From Fratercula arctica (taxonomy: Eukaryota; Chordata; Aves; Charadriiformes; Alcidae), in contig CANTUZ010000002.1 of the NCBI GenBank assembly GCA_947846985.1, positions 136,671,889-136,735,888 of the forward strand: 64,000 nt of DNA, in the 5' to 3' direction. The translations under genes were made by a program, and so were the position numbers. The notes beneath the pieces were generated by a model. It ran no database searches. It worked only from the letters and a program-made list of their open reading frames with translations, and was not told the origin of the DNA. Positions 13,030-26,625 of this stretch are shown piece after piece (positions within the stretch are counted from its first letter, which is position 1; each line of letters opens with the position of its first letter).

Positions 13030-16000
13030 ACAAAGACATTTATCGTGTTTTCTAGTAAAATATCAGGATTGATTTTCCTTATTACTCACAGGGAGAACAT
13101 GATCAAATAGGAGGCCTCTCAACTTAAGGATATCTATGGAAAAGGCAGTGGGAAAACATCTAGCATATCCATGCAGCTGAAGCTTATTTTTGCTACACTA
13201 GTCAAGTCCAAACTGCCATCCAAGCTAGGATCAGCACCCAGCAGTGACAGTGTGCATAGGTTCATTGGCACGCTACCAGCTACTCTAAAGCTGTCAGATC
13301 CTTTCAAAGCGTGAATAATAGCCAGGACTCCTCCATGTGGTAGCAGGGAATCAACATCCTAAAGGGACAAATTGCTTTTGCTCCTATTTCCTAGTGATCT
13401 CCTGAAGGAGCTGATCCTGGAGTCCTGAGAGCTTTTCTCACAGCATCAAAACCAGAAAGCTGAAGAACTGTTTTTAGTTCCCTGACCTTTGAGGGAAAAA
13501 GTCAGGCAAGAACAAGTCTGTGTTTACATTTCCCACTCAGGGGAGGAGTGACAAGATTGGTTAGAGTGTTAGGAGCATCAGTTCTGCAAATGTGAGGAAG
13601 CCATCTGGTTTGCATTACGTTGACCATTATATAGAACTGCAATTTTTGTTCCCTTTCTTACCCTGGGAGAATTGTTGCTTGCTGCTTGAGCAATGATGGA
13701 GGAATAAATGAAAGCTGAGTAGGATGAAGTGTGTATGTGAGAAGGACTGACATGGTGAGCAAATTCAGAGTACAGGCCTAATGAAAGGGAGCTTTGGTGT
13801 TCAGCTGATCCGCAATAAGTGACAGATTCTGATGCAAGACTTTGAAGGTTACATTTTGCATTCAGAAATTAGTGATTTCTTTGTTAAACCATGGTGGGAA
13901 CATAATTTGATGCTACCATGCTGCTGATACATGCTCTAAGCCTTTGGTACATTCATACTGGGGAGAGCTTTGCTTGAGGCTGTCACTGGAAAGAGTCAGG
14001 CATTTGAGGTGGACCTCATCAACCTGTCTAGAGTCTTTTTATTTCCCTTTTCCCTAACAATGCCAGATGAAGCAAGATCAAGGAGAATATTAAAAGGTCG
14101 CAGTACACTGGACCTCATAGTAGTGGCCATTATGGTACCTGCAGCAAATGAGTAGAAAAGCATAAATACAATAAAGACTTTACCATGGTCCTGAAAGAAC
14201 TTGCGGTATTGGGATAGCTTCAGAGCTTCCATTTATGGTGTAAATTTGCAGCTTATAGAAAAAATTTAGTATGCAGTTTAGATATACTCTATAGCAGAAT
14301 TGCTTCTCAGACCTCCCTGCAACATTTGTTAGCAATTTTTTTCAGATTTCTCCTTCCAAACAGATGATTTTTTTCTTGACCAAGGTTACTTAGAGCTAGC
14401 TGTTGTTCTGCCTTGTGTTTGCTGTGATGGCACTGATTTCACCTTTGTTCTTTTAGTTGCTCACATCTCAGTAAGCTACTGCAGTTTCCAAGTCAAAAAC
14501 ATTAGCATCATTGTGAAATAATCACTCATTCTGAAATAATATATTTGCTTCTGAAATACGTTTTTCTCTTTTCCCTTTATATCTCTCTTTCTTTGATGCT
14601 GGTGGCCAAAACCTTCCTTGTGTCTGTAATTAACGTGACTCATTGAAATTGCTCTTCCTCTTCTTGCCTCCTTGGAAGCCACATTTGGACAGACTTTAAG
14701 CAGATCTCTTTTTCTAAAGATCCCCTTTAGCTTTTAATATTTTCTTTGAAATGCTGTAAAAGAGATGTTAAGTCAAATAGCCTGATGGACTGGAACAATA
14801 TTTAATAGTGACCTGCTTCGATGTATTTTCTTGTAATGAGAATCATTAAACAGATGGGGGAAGTATTAAAGTTATCACTAAACTAATACATCATTTCTCC
14901 ATGGAAAATCTGAAGACCTCTTTCGAGCTTAAAAGTTTTATACTTCCATGTACCACTACATGAGGCATCTGAACAAGAGAGATCTGTTATTTGAAGCTCA
15001 CACGACTGAATATATGGCAGTCCATGAGCAGCTCAACTTTTCTGCTGTGAGGATTTATTATTCATTATTTACACTTGTTAACAGTAAGCTGATTCAGATC
15101 ATACTAGGTTCAAGGACACCTTGAAAACTCCTGTAAAAATGCAATACTGTGAAAAAATTGCTATGAGCCTTTAGATAGCAGAAATGTATTGAAAGTGAAA
15201 TTTAAACAGTAGCATAATACATGAAACCTGGCAAATTAAACTGAACAGTTGCACAGAATTGTTTAGTTCATCTGTTTCCACACAATGGAGTTCTTTGCAG
15301 TGATTTGTCTCCAAGTGTCTCCACATAACTGTAGCTCCAGTTGTATGTCCTATTTTTGGTTTTAGCTAAAATATCATTTTAGGTGGAGAAGAGAAGGAAA
15401 TATTTTATTTTGGATCATGTGTGCAGCTGCCTTGGCAGCAAGGGGACTTATGCCTGCAAAAAGTAACCTCTGTAAATGGTTTATAACAACATCTTCTCCT
15501 TGGACTGAAGCATCAGCCTGACCTTTCAAGGGCAAAGTTCTAGCCTGTTTATTTCCCCTGAGTACTATCTGTCCAGGCTCCAACACTGAGCTCAGTGTGG
15601 GTGCCGACGGCTACAACAGAGATGAAGCCGTGTTTATTCAGACCAGGTACACTAAGACGGAGTTACTAAATCGTATAACCTAGTTGTTATTCTCAAGGGC
15701 AGTCATCACTTACAGCTTCCCCTAAATTCACGAGAGTTTATGAATGCTCCACAACTCCTGGAAATCATCCCATGTAAATTTAATTGCCAAAACAGGCCTT
15801 TAGAAACCTAATGTTAGGTACTCAGAGTTGAAAAATTTGACAGTGAAATCTATTTTGATTCAGGATATTTTTTTTAAGTTTTAAATTCCAGTAAGTCTAA
15901 AGGTTTTCTTACACGTTACCTTTTTCATTGTTTTTTAATGCACACTGAAAAGAAAAAAATAGCTACTTGTATTTCTAGATATTAAATAATGCCCTGTCTG

Positions 16001-17964
16001 CTTGGACTCTTAATAAAAAAAATATCTTTTTGATGGCTTTGTAGATAAGCCCTGTGTGCTTTAACTCTAGAAACTGAATAATCAATTGTTTCAATGGGCC
16101 TGCTGTTCATATTTATTTTTTTCCAGGGGACAAAAGTGAATAGTTTCATTTTTCATGCACAAGAAACAAAAGGGGTTTCAGTATACTGAGCTCTGCAGCT
16201 GCCTTACCTTCCTTTGTAGTAAAAACTTTAACACGACAGCAGGAAGAAGAAAAGTAAAATTTAATTTTAATCCTAATAAAAATTCAAGTTCATGCTTCCT
16301 ACTCAGGTATACAAACGTTCTGAAAGGTCTAAAGCTCAGGGCAAATATTCTAGCTTAGGGTACTTATTGTCATGCTCTTGTCTAGTTTGTGTATGAAGGG
16401 AAAGAAAGATGAAGAGTCTGATTATCAGAGAAGAAAGTGCATTTTGATGTTGCTTACAAAAGTTTTGAGTCCATACGCATTCCCTACAAAGAGGTTGTAT
16501 TATCAATTGCCTAATGGCTCACCAATGCTGTGACAAAATTCCAGCTGCAAAAATTATCCTGCCTTTCCCATGGCAGGGAACATGACACCTTCTGTCAACA
16601 GAGGTGATGGAAAGATCCAAAATTAGCATTGCTGATGGCAGTGTCTGCTCTAGATGTTGCTCTACCTTGTGCCTGTCCTGCCCAAGCCTTGCAGAGTTGG
16701 TGTGTTTGAGCCACATGGAAACCAAAACCAAATACACGACTCACAGGCCTTCTCTACAAGCACAGCTCTACCCACAATCAGCATTAGTTGTACTTTGTAG
16801 CAGAAGAGATGAGAGCCTGGTTTCTCATCTTCTCCATTGAGTAGCTAAGTCACCAAAAAGTACGAATACAATTCAGTTACAGATTCTTCCCCACTTGCCT
16901 GTATTAACAGAAAAGTATGCTGACTAGTGAGCAAGAATTTTTCGACGTTGCTGATTCGATTTTTTTGCTGTCCTCTAACTTTGTGCTGGAGGTTGGCATC
17001 TGCCTGTTTTAACACACTTGAAGCCAAGCCCAAATAAAGTTCCCAGGCTGATTTCCCAAAGATCTGTCTGTCTGTGAAATACTGGGATGCCCGGGAATCC
17101 TGATTGCTGTGAAACGAGGCTGAGGCAGTTGTCTAAAGGGCAGGTCAAGTTTGATCATTGCAATTCACAGCTCTAACTGGTCTAACTCCAGTCATAAAGC
17201 ACAAAACAAACGTGAGCCAGTAACCCAAAAAGTCTATAAAACAGCCAGCAAGTTTCAGAAAAGAGTTTATGGAGAGCTCTTTCGTGGTTGACCTCACGTT
17301 CCCAGCTGAGTTGGGAATGGGCTAGGTAGGATCTTGAGGAGGAGTAGAAAGATCCCCGGCCTGTTATTAAGGTGAGAATACTTAAATGGGCACACAGAGA
17401 CATAGTATTTATCTTGTTGTAATGCACTTTTTAAAGTATCACATTTAAGCTTTTTCAAACCCTCCCTCTGAATGAAGCAGAGTAAACCTTCTGAACTGCT
17501 TGTCTTCCACTGGAAGTACAGAACTGTTCACTTTTGTACCTTTGTTGAATGAAGTTATTTTGGAAATCACCATGCTCCTGAGATCTAAAATGTACAGATG
17601 CCACTTATGTGACAAAGTAGATACGTGGAGTTTTTAATGCACACCTCCATATACTCAAGTTTCCCAATTTTAAAATTACGATTTTTGTTTGTTTGTTTAT
17701 TTTGCATTCACTAGATGTTTGGGGAAGGGTTTTTTTTCTGGTTTTGCTGAGACACGATCCTTGCAAAAGCTGTGTTGTCCAAAGGATGAATTGATCAAGA
17801 ACAGTTTGACAAGCCCTCACCCAGAAAAGCAAAGGATTCATTTCATCAGTAATCATGCTATTTTTTTTTCTTACATTCAAATGAAAACCTGCACTTTTTT
17901 TATGATTATTTTTTTTTGCAACTACTTCTATCAGTTTTCTTTTTCAGTTACTCTCAAATACTAT

Positions 17965-18007
17965 CAAAATTGCAAAAATTGAAATTGCAAAATTGCAAAA
18001 ATTAATG
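17965..18007. repeat. 23-bp imperfect tandem repeat, two copies
   Basis: Two adjacent copies of an A-rich unit beginning CAAAATTGCAAAAATT. The second copy differs only in its last few bases. It is a local duplication in an A-rich tract. Confidence 0.8.
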
Positions 18008-19535
18008 CAATCTAAGATTATTACCAGTGAAAGATGAAAGCAAAAATTACATTTTTTTGTTCTTTCTTCTCATTTCTTTCAGTGAAAAGCTGACTTAAAG
18101 ACTAAGTGCCATTTAGCCCTTCTTAGTTTTGTCTAAACTGCTGGAGAGCTTTGCAAGCTCTGCCTACAGCCCTGGTCCCTTGGGTGCCAGGTTATTAGAG
18201 GCATTATTGCACCTTCTTTCCTGTACTGGTGGTTGAGTTTGCTCCAGTGAAACTCAAGGCCCACTGAGTTTGTACTCAAATATTACCCTGATACGTAGTC
18301 AAGACACAGCTAAAATATGTACCAACACCAACAAGATGGGAAACTCAGCTGAATCACTCCTGATTTAGACATACGTAATGAAGACAGTAAATACGCCTTG
18401 TTAAACACGTGACTTCCCTGGTGCGTGAAAAAACTTGGAGCAGTTATTTGTGAATGTCTATGACTAATACATCCTCCTAAGTACAGTGGTACTCTCTAGC
18501 AATGTCCTGAGGCTGAGCGATATGGCAGAGTTATTCTCGGTTGGTTGAAAGTTGCTTAGGTACCTCCTCCAGAGGGCAAAATTAGAATACTGCAACCCCA
18601 CAGCCTTAATTAAAGCCAATGCTGAGAAACAGGGAAACATTGGCTTCCTGTCAGTCTACCAACATTCCTTCACTGCCTCTGATCTACCTCTCTCTATGTA
18701 AAGATTACAATGTTAAAATCAAAAGTTTTTCAGACTGTGTATTTCTGTCTTACTTTTTGCAAGCAGTTAAATGCCCTTTCTCGGGGCAAGGGGAATCAAG
18801 CCACAGAAGCTGTTAGTTAAATACAGGATCTGCAGAAAAAAATGCTGGTCTCTAACTTGGTATATTTTTGTATCTCTTGTAAACGTGTCATTTGGAAGTG
18901 GTGCTCAGAGAAACCACATGCTAAGTTCATGATCTTGCAACATAATTCCCTTTACTGTAAACAGCTCCATGTGCTGACACTGAGAGAAAATTAGATGAGG
19001 TGAACCCTCAACAGATCTCTTGATTTCTGCTTCAGAGCATGTATCTAAAGCCTAAAAACAGTATATGACAATGAAGAAATCATGCAATATGATAACATAC
19101 CATGATCATAGTATCCGTATCTTTTGCATGATGTAGATTAGACATTACTTTCTAAATAGGGTACTGAGGGGCTTAGACATCTGAACAAGGCTTTTCATTC
19201 CTTTCTGATTCGCCATTGTGTGATCTGGTACAGCCTTGTGGTCTCCTTCACCTGCTAAACCTGGTATTAAAAACAGGCTTGCCAGATTAGTCTATTGGAT
19301 GACAAGGAGGCTTATTAAATGAAGTATTAATGTCTTTTTAGCTTGAAACCATACTCTTTGTCGATAGAAAACTTTTAGTAGAAAGAAAAGCTTAAACTTC
19401 TTCAGCAGTCTGAATGGCATGTTCATTCATTTTCCTTAAAGCACAGTTTCTGTGAGACATTTTTCTCTTCCATTTTAGTTATACATTGCAAAGGGAATTA
19501 GTTTTTTTCCAACTGTGTCACCTCTGCTTAGGCTG

Positions 19536-19552
19536 TTTTTTTTTTTTTTTTT
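19536..19552. repeat. T17 homopolymer
   Basis: Seventeen consecutive T in unique sequence. Confidence 0.95.
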
Positions 19553-22500
19553 GTCATCTTAAGCTTATTGATATCAAGAAACCCTTGCTATATCTAGTGA
19601 GGGGACTGATGATTCCTACTATTTGTTTGAAGAGCATATTAGAGACAGATGATGAAAAATACCACAAGATTTCCAGATCGAGAGAAAAGGACGAACATTA
19701 CTTTGGCAATTCCCTGTGGAAATGCTGATATTTAGAGAGCTTTCTGTGTAATAAATGTAGGAGATAGGAAAATCCCTTAGTAGAACATCAAAGCCTTTAA
19801 AATTGAAAAAGAAAACTCCCTTTAATTGATCGTTCTGTGGCTGGTCACATCAGGGAAGATATTTGTGCCTTTCTACCTCTCACTTCCCCCATTTTCTTTC
19901 TTCTTACAAAAGAATAACTGAATTGAAAGAAAGGACTTTGGCAGAATATGGAAGGGCAGAGGCCTTTCTGGGTATCTTCTCAGAAACCAGATGGCTTCCT
20001 AAAATGGATCAAAACTGTCATCTTGATGTTAAACTCTAGTTTAGTCCTTGCCATTAAGATGATTGAACACACGGTTGCTACTGAGAAGGCGACATCTTAC
20101 TCGGTGAAGGTAAGGCAGTGATATCTGAGCTGCCACAGTCTTTCCCTATAAATAGCATAATTGACTACTGGTTCTCAGATGACTCCAAATGGTATTTTAA
20201 AATCACAGTTGACTTTTAATGATGAGTTATGTTTGCCAGATATATGTGGTATGGTCTGTCCTTTTATTCTGTCTTCAATGGAATTCTTCCTGTTATACAT
20301 TCTTTTCATTTTTTTACCCATTCATTTGCTGGTGAGATCTCTCATTGCTATTCCATTTTTGTTGGTGTTTTGGTTAGATTATTATAAAATAGATACTAAA
20401 TTCGCTGTTTACATATAAGAGTCCCGTTTAAATACAAGTAAAAATCATGCATTGAATATTTTACATATTTTTAAAAGAGCAAAAGAAAGAACTAGACATT
20501 AATATTACTGCTGATAAAATTGTATGGAGACTGCTACTGAAAAACATTGCTGTGACAGCACTGAGTGTTTAGCTAAAAGCCCCCAAATTGTTTTGCTAAT
20601 GCGCTTCCTATCCACAAGGGATCTCATATGCCACACAATAATAGTTCCCCCTGTTGCTCTTCTTAATTATGGTTTCTCATATGAATATGCCCCCTAATCA
20701 GAAAAGCTTTTAGATAGATTAGATTGGATACTGATTACAACCAGAGAGACTGCAAGAAATTCCATGAAAGTTCTTATTTATGCATCTAGTCCTGTAACTG
20801 GGTGCAGACCTGCTGTGTCTGTGGGGCTCTGGGTCGCCAGGGATCCAGCTCTGCTACATCAGCGGTTTTCAGTTTAAAAACCTACCAGCTGAGGTGGAAA
20901 TAAGCTCAACATGGATTAACAGCCTGTGCATTTATCCAGCTTCTTGAGTGTGTTTTGCCACCAGTACTGATTTCCACGCCATGTCTCACAATGCCTAACT
21001 TTTTTACATAGAAACATAACTGATATATTCCAGGACTTGAGGTGAATTTTCTTTACATCGAAAGACTGAGCATGATTTCTAAGTTCTCTTGCTTTTCTTT
21101 GTGTGCAATTGTCCTTGCTTCAGGAAGGATCAGGTAGCAACTTTAGTATGAGTAGATTCCCCCAGATGACTTGGAATATTGATGATGGTCTGTAGGGAAG
21201 ATGCATGAACTCCAGAAAGATTTAAATATTATTAAAAAACTGACACAGTTTTGATGCTTGCTATGAGGACCAATATAGCCTTCATGCAATAATGTCTAAT
21301 CTCTTAGAGTCACTTAAAATTCAGAAATCCATATATTTAATCATGCAGTCTATATAGAAGCTTCAAAACTCTGTTTTGTACACAGATATCAGCATGCTCT
21401 GACTGCAGAGGCTTAGTTTTTTAAAAAAACTTTTGTCATCTTAAAGAAACACTGGTTCTGGAATCAAGATAAAAAATAAATATCAATGCAGTTTCCGAAG
21501 GAAAAATGCAAAAGCTGTCTTTCAAAGGTAGGTGGTCAAATGAAAATGTACTTTCAGCCCAATCCAATACTATTACACATACAGAGATCGTCTAAACTGT
21601 CTAAAGAAGAGACAGTTCTGTGTTAAGTGGGTAAAAATTCATTCTTCAATGATAAGATATGTAGCAGAAAGGGTTCTTTGACTTTCTGGGAATCAAACAG
21701 ATCTGAAGGATTATGAAGAAGAAGGAATGGCCGGGCAATTGCAGGATTCCTTCTATCTTCTGACTAACAGAAAGCAGGATGAAGAAGAATCTGAAAATGA
21801 ACTGCTGGATAAAGATAAAATTAAGAGTTTGGGATTTTGGAGAAACGAACCACTTTCCACAAGAAGAAGCAGCTGTGAAATCTGGAAGGTCTCTATCTCA
21901 GTCAAAGGAGAACCAGCCTCCCCAGCCAAAGTGATCAGGAGAGTGCTAAATTAGCTGCAAGGGGAGAGAGTGGAAAGGAGGTAAAAAAATAACAATTCCT
22001 TAGCATAAAATCAAGATTTTGAGAAGAAAGTTAGCTAGAGCACCACATGAAGTGAAACAAAGACATCCTGGACTGTATATACTAACATATAGAGCCTTGG
22101 CAACAATAAAGAATATTGTGTTATTAGTGATCTATTAAGTAATTTTTATTGATGTGATATTGCTGACATTTTCCTGATAGATTAGAGACAGGAAATCACT
22201 TGTTCCAAAGTATTTAAAGAGGATGATGGTATATTGTGTTAAAAATGGTACCCTCTGGCTATGCTTATACTAGTAAATTAAACAATGCTGTGGAACTGTT
22301 CTGCACATTGGGATTTCATTGTCCATACTGCTAAGAGGTTAGAACAACCCCTAACATGGTTCTGGCCTGCATCAACTAGCACTTTTCCAAACAATTCCTT
22401 GGCACAGTATGGATGTTAACATTGGACAAGGACCACTCCAAAAAGGCAGTTTGTATGTGGTCATCTTGTTTAGAGGGTAACAGAAATTAATAAGAACTTG

Positions 22501-23519
22501 GACCACAAGGAAAAGGGTGAGGGGCAGGGAACAAGCAGACTTGATTTGGTGCTTTTTTTTTATCTGAGTGGTATGTGATAAATTTCTCGTTCTCTCACTG
22601 TTGAAAAGCCAAAAATTATAAATTACTTTCATATCTTAAGTGATATATCTGAGAATAACTCTTTATGAGACTTACATTGCAATACAAGGAAAAATGATCA
22701 CAGAACTTGTGTTTATTTAAGAATGTAAGATTTTGCAATAATAGAACATTTTTACATCTAGCAAGATATACATACAGGCATTGTATCTGTACACACATTC
22801 ATCTGTCATTTTTTTGTTTCTTTTTTTTTTGAGTTTGGGAGAAGGACAGCTTTAAAAAATTGTAAATAGTTATGTGATAAATCAGCTGTGAAAACAGATT
22901 GAAAAAAAATGTGAATGATATCTGGGAGAACTTAATGCATGTTACACTACATGTGCCAAAACCATAATCACATGGTTAAGAAATGAGACTCCAATGATGA
23001 GTGACAGAAAAACTAAGCTGACAGGATTTTTTACTTTCTAAAGGGGAACGAGGAAAACAAAGGAAGTTGATGTGAGTGGTTATAGACCAAAACTGAATAT
23101 AAACTGTAGAAAACTGAGAATGGAAACAAAAGGACAGAAGATACATGTCCAGTTAAGGACAAGAAAGATTTTTTAACAGTACAAGAAGAAAAGAAGCCAT
23201 TAACTGATAATAGTACATTACTCTGTAGAAAAAAGGTAGAATATAAAGTATTAAAAGTGAGGAATCGGCAAAGTTGAGTGAATGTATAACAATTAAACTC
23301 TTAGGGGAAAAAGGCCAGGTAGAGTGTTTTTGGCAAATGGCAATCACACTCTTTCTACTCCAATAAAACAATGATAAAAGCACCCATAAGAGTTGAATAC
23401 CTTTAAAATTTTTGGGAACTGATAGTCTGGATGTAGCAGTTTTGGAAGAGCAAGGTTCAGGGTGACATGAGTTGTAGGTGTGACAGTCTTGTTATTAATG
23501 TTAATAAAAACAATTTAAT

Positions 23520-24316
23520 ATTTAGGATCTGTGTAGGTAGCAATATGAGGTAGTAGTAATGAGCTTATATTAACACTGTTTGTCACTAGCATGATGGTTC
23601 CTTGAATGCTGTGTCCAGTTCTGGTGTCCACATTTCAAGAAGGATATGTTTACCACACTGAGAGTTCAATTAAATGCTTAAAGAAGAGAAATAAAAGTCT
23701 TATAGCAAGAAAACTGAGGAGCTCCACTTGAGTCATTAACAGGTAAAAATTGTGGTAATTCAGTCACAATGTAAATGTACCAGCAATAGGATCCGAAATT
23801 TGATAATATGGTGTCACAGCCCATAAAACAGATGTTTAATGACTGGAAGTAGAAGCTACACTAATTCAGCTGAGAGAGATGGCTTCTACAACAGCAAGTT
23901 CATCTAGTATCTGACACCTCACTAAGTCAGTGGCAGCTTTTCTACATCTGGAAACTTTAAAACAGAGTTGAGGTGGGCTTTTTCTTTCTGTAATAATTTC
24001 TGCAATTTTACCACTGCTTCAAACAGCTTATCTTTTGCAGGGTGTCAAATTAGCATGTCATGAAGAGAAGAGCTGTAACCTCCTGCGCAGGAGCTCTCAG
24101 TGAATTGCTGGGATTTAAAAAAGCATGTGAGGAAAAAAACATCTCTTGCATCTTTGACCTTTCTCTTACTTTTATTCTTTCTCCAAGCATTTGCTGTTGG
24201 CCATTGTCATAAACAGGTCATTGAGTTAGATCAATGGTTGGTCCAACCTAATACAGTTGTTCTTACATTCTTACTATAGTGGTCCTTTCTGTCTTGAATT
24301 CCTATGAACGTCAGTA
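23520..24316 (+). mobile_element. Decayed old CR1/L3-like LINE copy
   Basis: The plus strand reads like the RT tail and 3' end of an old amniote CR1. TGTGTCCAGTTCTGGTGTCC at about 23609, followed by ACATTTCAAGAAGGATATG, is the hallmark tail segment encoding the conserved Cys-Val-Gln-Phe-Trp-type motif. Further on, TGTTTAATGACTGGAAGTAG and a segment near 23940 resemble the 3' region, and GTGGTCCTTTCTGTCTTGAA with TTCCTATGAA at about 24281-24306 resembles the family's 3' terminus. The order and spacing of these blocks fit one copy. All frames are broken. Conservation is low and the ends are approximate. Confidence 0.62.
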
Positions 24317-25468
24317 GAGATTATGTGTATTCCATTACACATAATTGTTGTCTTTTGTAGGCTCGAGTAGAAAAAATTAGTGCCAGCTACTCAGGAAATT
24401 GCATAGCTCTTTTAATAGCTGGATCTGTAATTATATACTGATGCCAGATTGCCACAGGAACAACTAATGGAACCAACTATGTAACACCACACAGGCTACA
24501 CACCTATATTTCAACTGAAGTGTATTATTCTGGTTAACTATGTGGGGCTCTGTTGAGCTGAATAAAATATAGCACCTGTACGTTTCAATTAATGCAGATT
24601 TCATCAAGGCTTTAATCATTTACTCCTTTCTAGGATTCTCACACCTGATCTTAAGAGTGTGAGCTATTGTAGTCTTATGTGCAATCTATTATATATAAGT
24701 GTTATAAAGCTTGATAAATATGAAGCTGCCACTTACGAAAATGGCATTTTTCCAGTGGCAGAGATTACTTTAGAAGACACTTTGAGCTTTTCAGTAAATT
24801 GGTTGCAAATCATTTTGATGTTTAGAGTGCTAGGTGTATGTATAGTGGCAGGTTCTGACAAGGCAGAAAGTGGTGTGGCATTATCAGTAGCCATGGAAAT
24901 GGTCCCAAAAAGGAATGCTACAGTACTTTAATGTAAAAAGTGCCATTGAGACTTTCATAATCTGTTCACAGACGGCTTATAAACAGAAAGAGGTGAAATC
25001 ATCTGAAAAAAGCTATTCAGTAAGAAGTATACACACACGCCTCTTGCCTGAAAGTATATTCAGGTGTTCTGTCAGCCAAGCAACAGACACATTTTGAAAA
25101 GAAAACAGAGAAACAGTGTTCTACTGAACTGTAGAAAATTCCCAGAGAAGAAATGTGGTTAATTTGAGCAGGGGTTTGAATTAGAATGGAGTATCAGGAG
25201 AGGATTCAAATTAGGGTGGGTCACGTGGATGTCTTTTTTCAACACCCATGAATACAGAGGACAACATCATAATCTTAAACTAATCCCCTGGACCAGTTGA
25301 TAGAATATCTGCCTGACTTATATTTTATGTGCACACAGCAGTAATCTTCCATATTTCCAGCCAATCTCTATGTGTGAAGTGAAGTTTACCCTGGGCACCA
25401 CATCTTTTTAAACACAATGCCAACACAGCAATACACCTATCCCCATCTTCTCATGAGAGATGTCTACT
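24317..25468. other. Unique AT-rich noncoding stretch
   Basis: Nothing recognisable is seen. A 90-codon plus-strand frame at 24659-24931 has no upstream context or domain and is probably chance. Confidence 0.55.
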
Positions 25469-25797
25469 ATAGAATCATAGAATTGTTTAGGTCAGAAAAG
25501 ACCTTTAAGTTCATCAAGTACAACCTTTAACCTACCACTCCCATGTCCACCACCAAACCATGTCCCTAAACAACACATCTACGCATCTTTTAAATACCTC
25601 CAGGGTTGGTGACTCAACCACGTCCCTGGGTAGCCTGTTCCAATGCTTGACAACCCTTGCAGTGAAGAATTTTTTCCTAATATCTAATGTAAACCTCCCC
25701 TGGTGCAACTTGAGGCCGCTTCCTCTCATCCTATCACTTGTTACTTGGGAGAAGAGACTGAGCTCCACATCCCTACAACCTCCTTTCAGAAGCTGGT
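25469..25797 (-). mobile_element. CR1 LINE, 3' end (5'-truncated)
   Basis: A CR1 copy in minus orientation. On the plus strand it begins with the reversed terminal octamers (ATAGAATCATAGAATTG) and runs through phrases typical of the 3' untranslated region and the end of the second frame: CTTTTAAATACCTCCAGGGT, GGTAGCCTGTTCCAATGCTT, TGCAACTTGAGGCCGCTTCC. The 102-codon minus-strand frame at 25532-25840 is the fossil end of the RT protein. It includes a Val-Lys-His-Trp-Asn-Arg-Leu-Pro-Arg stretch typical of CR1 ends. About 330 bases remain. The subfamily differs from the copy at 45711-46880. Confidence 0.93.
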
Positions 25798-26565
25798 TAG
25801 ATCTGGAGAAGCAAATATTTTCTAAATATGAAGAAAACAAAATCTAGGCTATGAAAGTTCCAGATGTATACATTTTATTGGCTGTTATACATGGCTAATC
25901 TATCAATTTTATAAAAGTGACTGATGAAAAACACTTGGTAGAATCTAGATTGGAGTTTTTCACTCTGTTTGCTTTCTGGGAGAGTAAAGAGGGTAAATAC
26001 TGTCAAGCTGTAAACAGATTTAAAAATGAGCAAACTAGTCATTAAGCTCATAAAAGACCAAGATGCAGCCCATAGTACCCATGCATGCTGCATAGCACTG
26101 ACAAAAACCCCACGATCATGTATTTATTAAATGCTTGCATTTTTTAGCATAGTTGTGTTCTTGCTTATTGGAACCAACATTTATTACATGCTTCATAAAT
26201 TACATATCAGAAGAATTGTACCAATATTTTATTAATTTCTGTATCCCTCAATTTTTCTGTCTTTTCAAAGCAAAACGTGACATTATTCCACAGGAAAGGA
26301 ATATGGGAAAGATGAGTTTATACCACTTAACAGCAGTGTTCTTAACATTGTAAATTTTGGAAAAGCCTTCAAAATTTTGACTGCCCAAAACACATAAGAA
26401 TTTTATTTTATGATTGTGGATGTCTTCAAATATGCAAAATTCTATCTAATTCAGGTTTAGGGGGAGAGGAAAAGGAATTTGCAGAAGGAAATAAATCCAC
26501 AGAGCTAATTACCTACTGATAAGTATGTAAGGTAAGGGTACTATTTCTATAGACATGCATTTACT

Positions 26566-26625
26566 ATAGAATAGAATAGACTATTTCAGTTTGAAAGGAC
26601 CTACAATGATCATTTAGTCCAACTG
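26566..26625 (-). mobile_element. CR1 3' terminal fragment
   Basis: The plus strand has ATAGAATAGAATAGAC followed by GAAAGGACCTACAATGATCA and TTTAGTCCAACTG. This matches the reversed 3' end of an avian CR1 subfamily with a pentamer-like (ATAGA) terminus rather than the ATTCTATG octamer. Similarity stops after about 60 bases, so the piece is very short. Confidence 0.68.

Larger units (their letters stand above)
13030..23519. other. Unique AT-rich noncoding stretch
   Basis: No gene is supported. There are mildly GC-richer patches at about 13.1-13.9, 16.5-17.4 and 18.1-18.3 kb without recognisable content. A 75-codon frame at 21727-21954 (+) has a charged, protein-like composition but no family I recognise. 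Homopolymers include T17 at 19536-19552. A 23-bp near-tandem repeat lies at 17965-18007. Confidence 0.55.
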
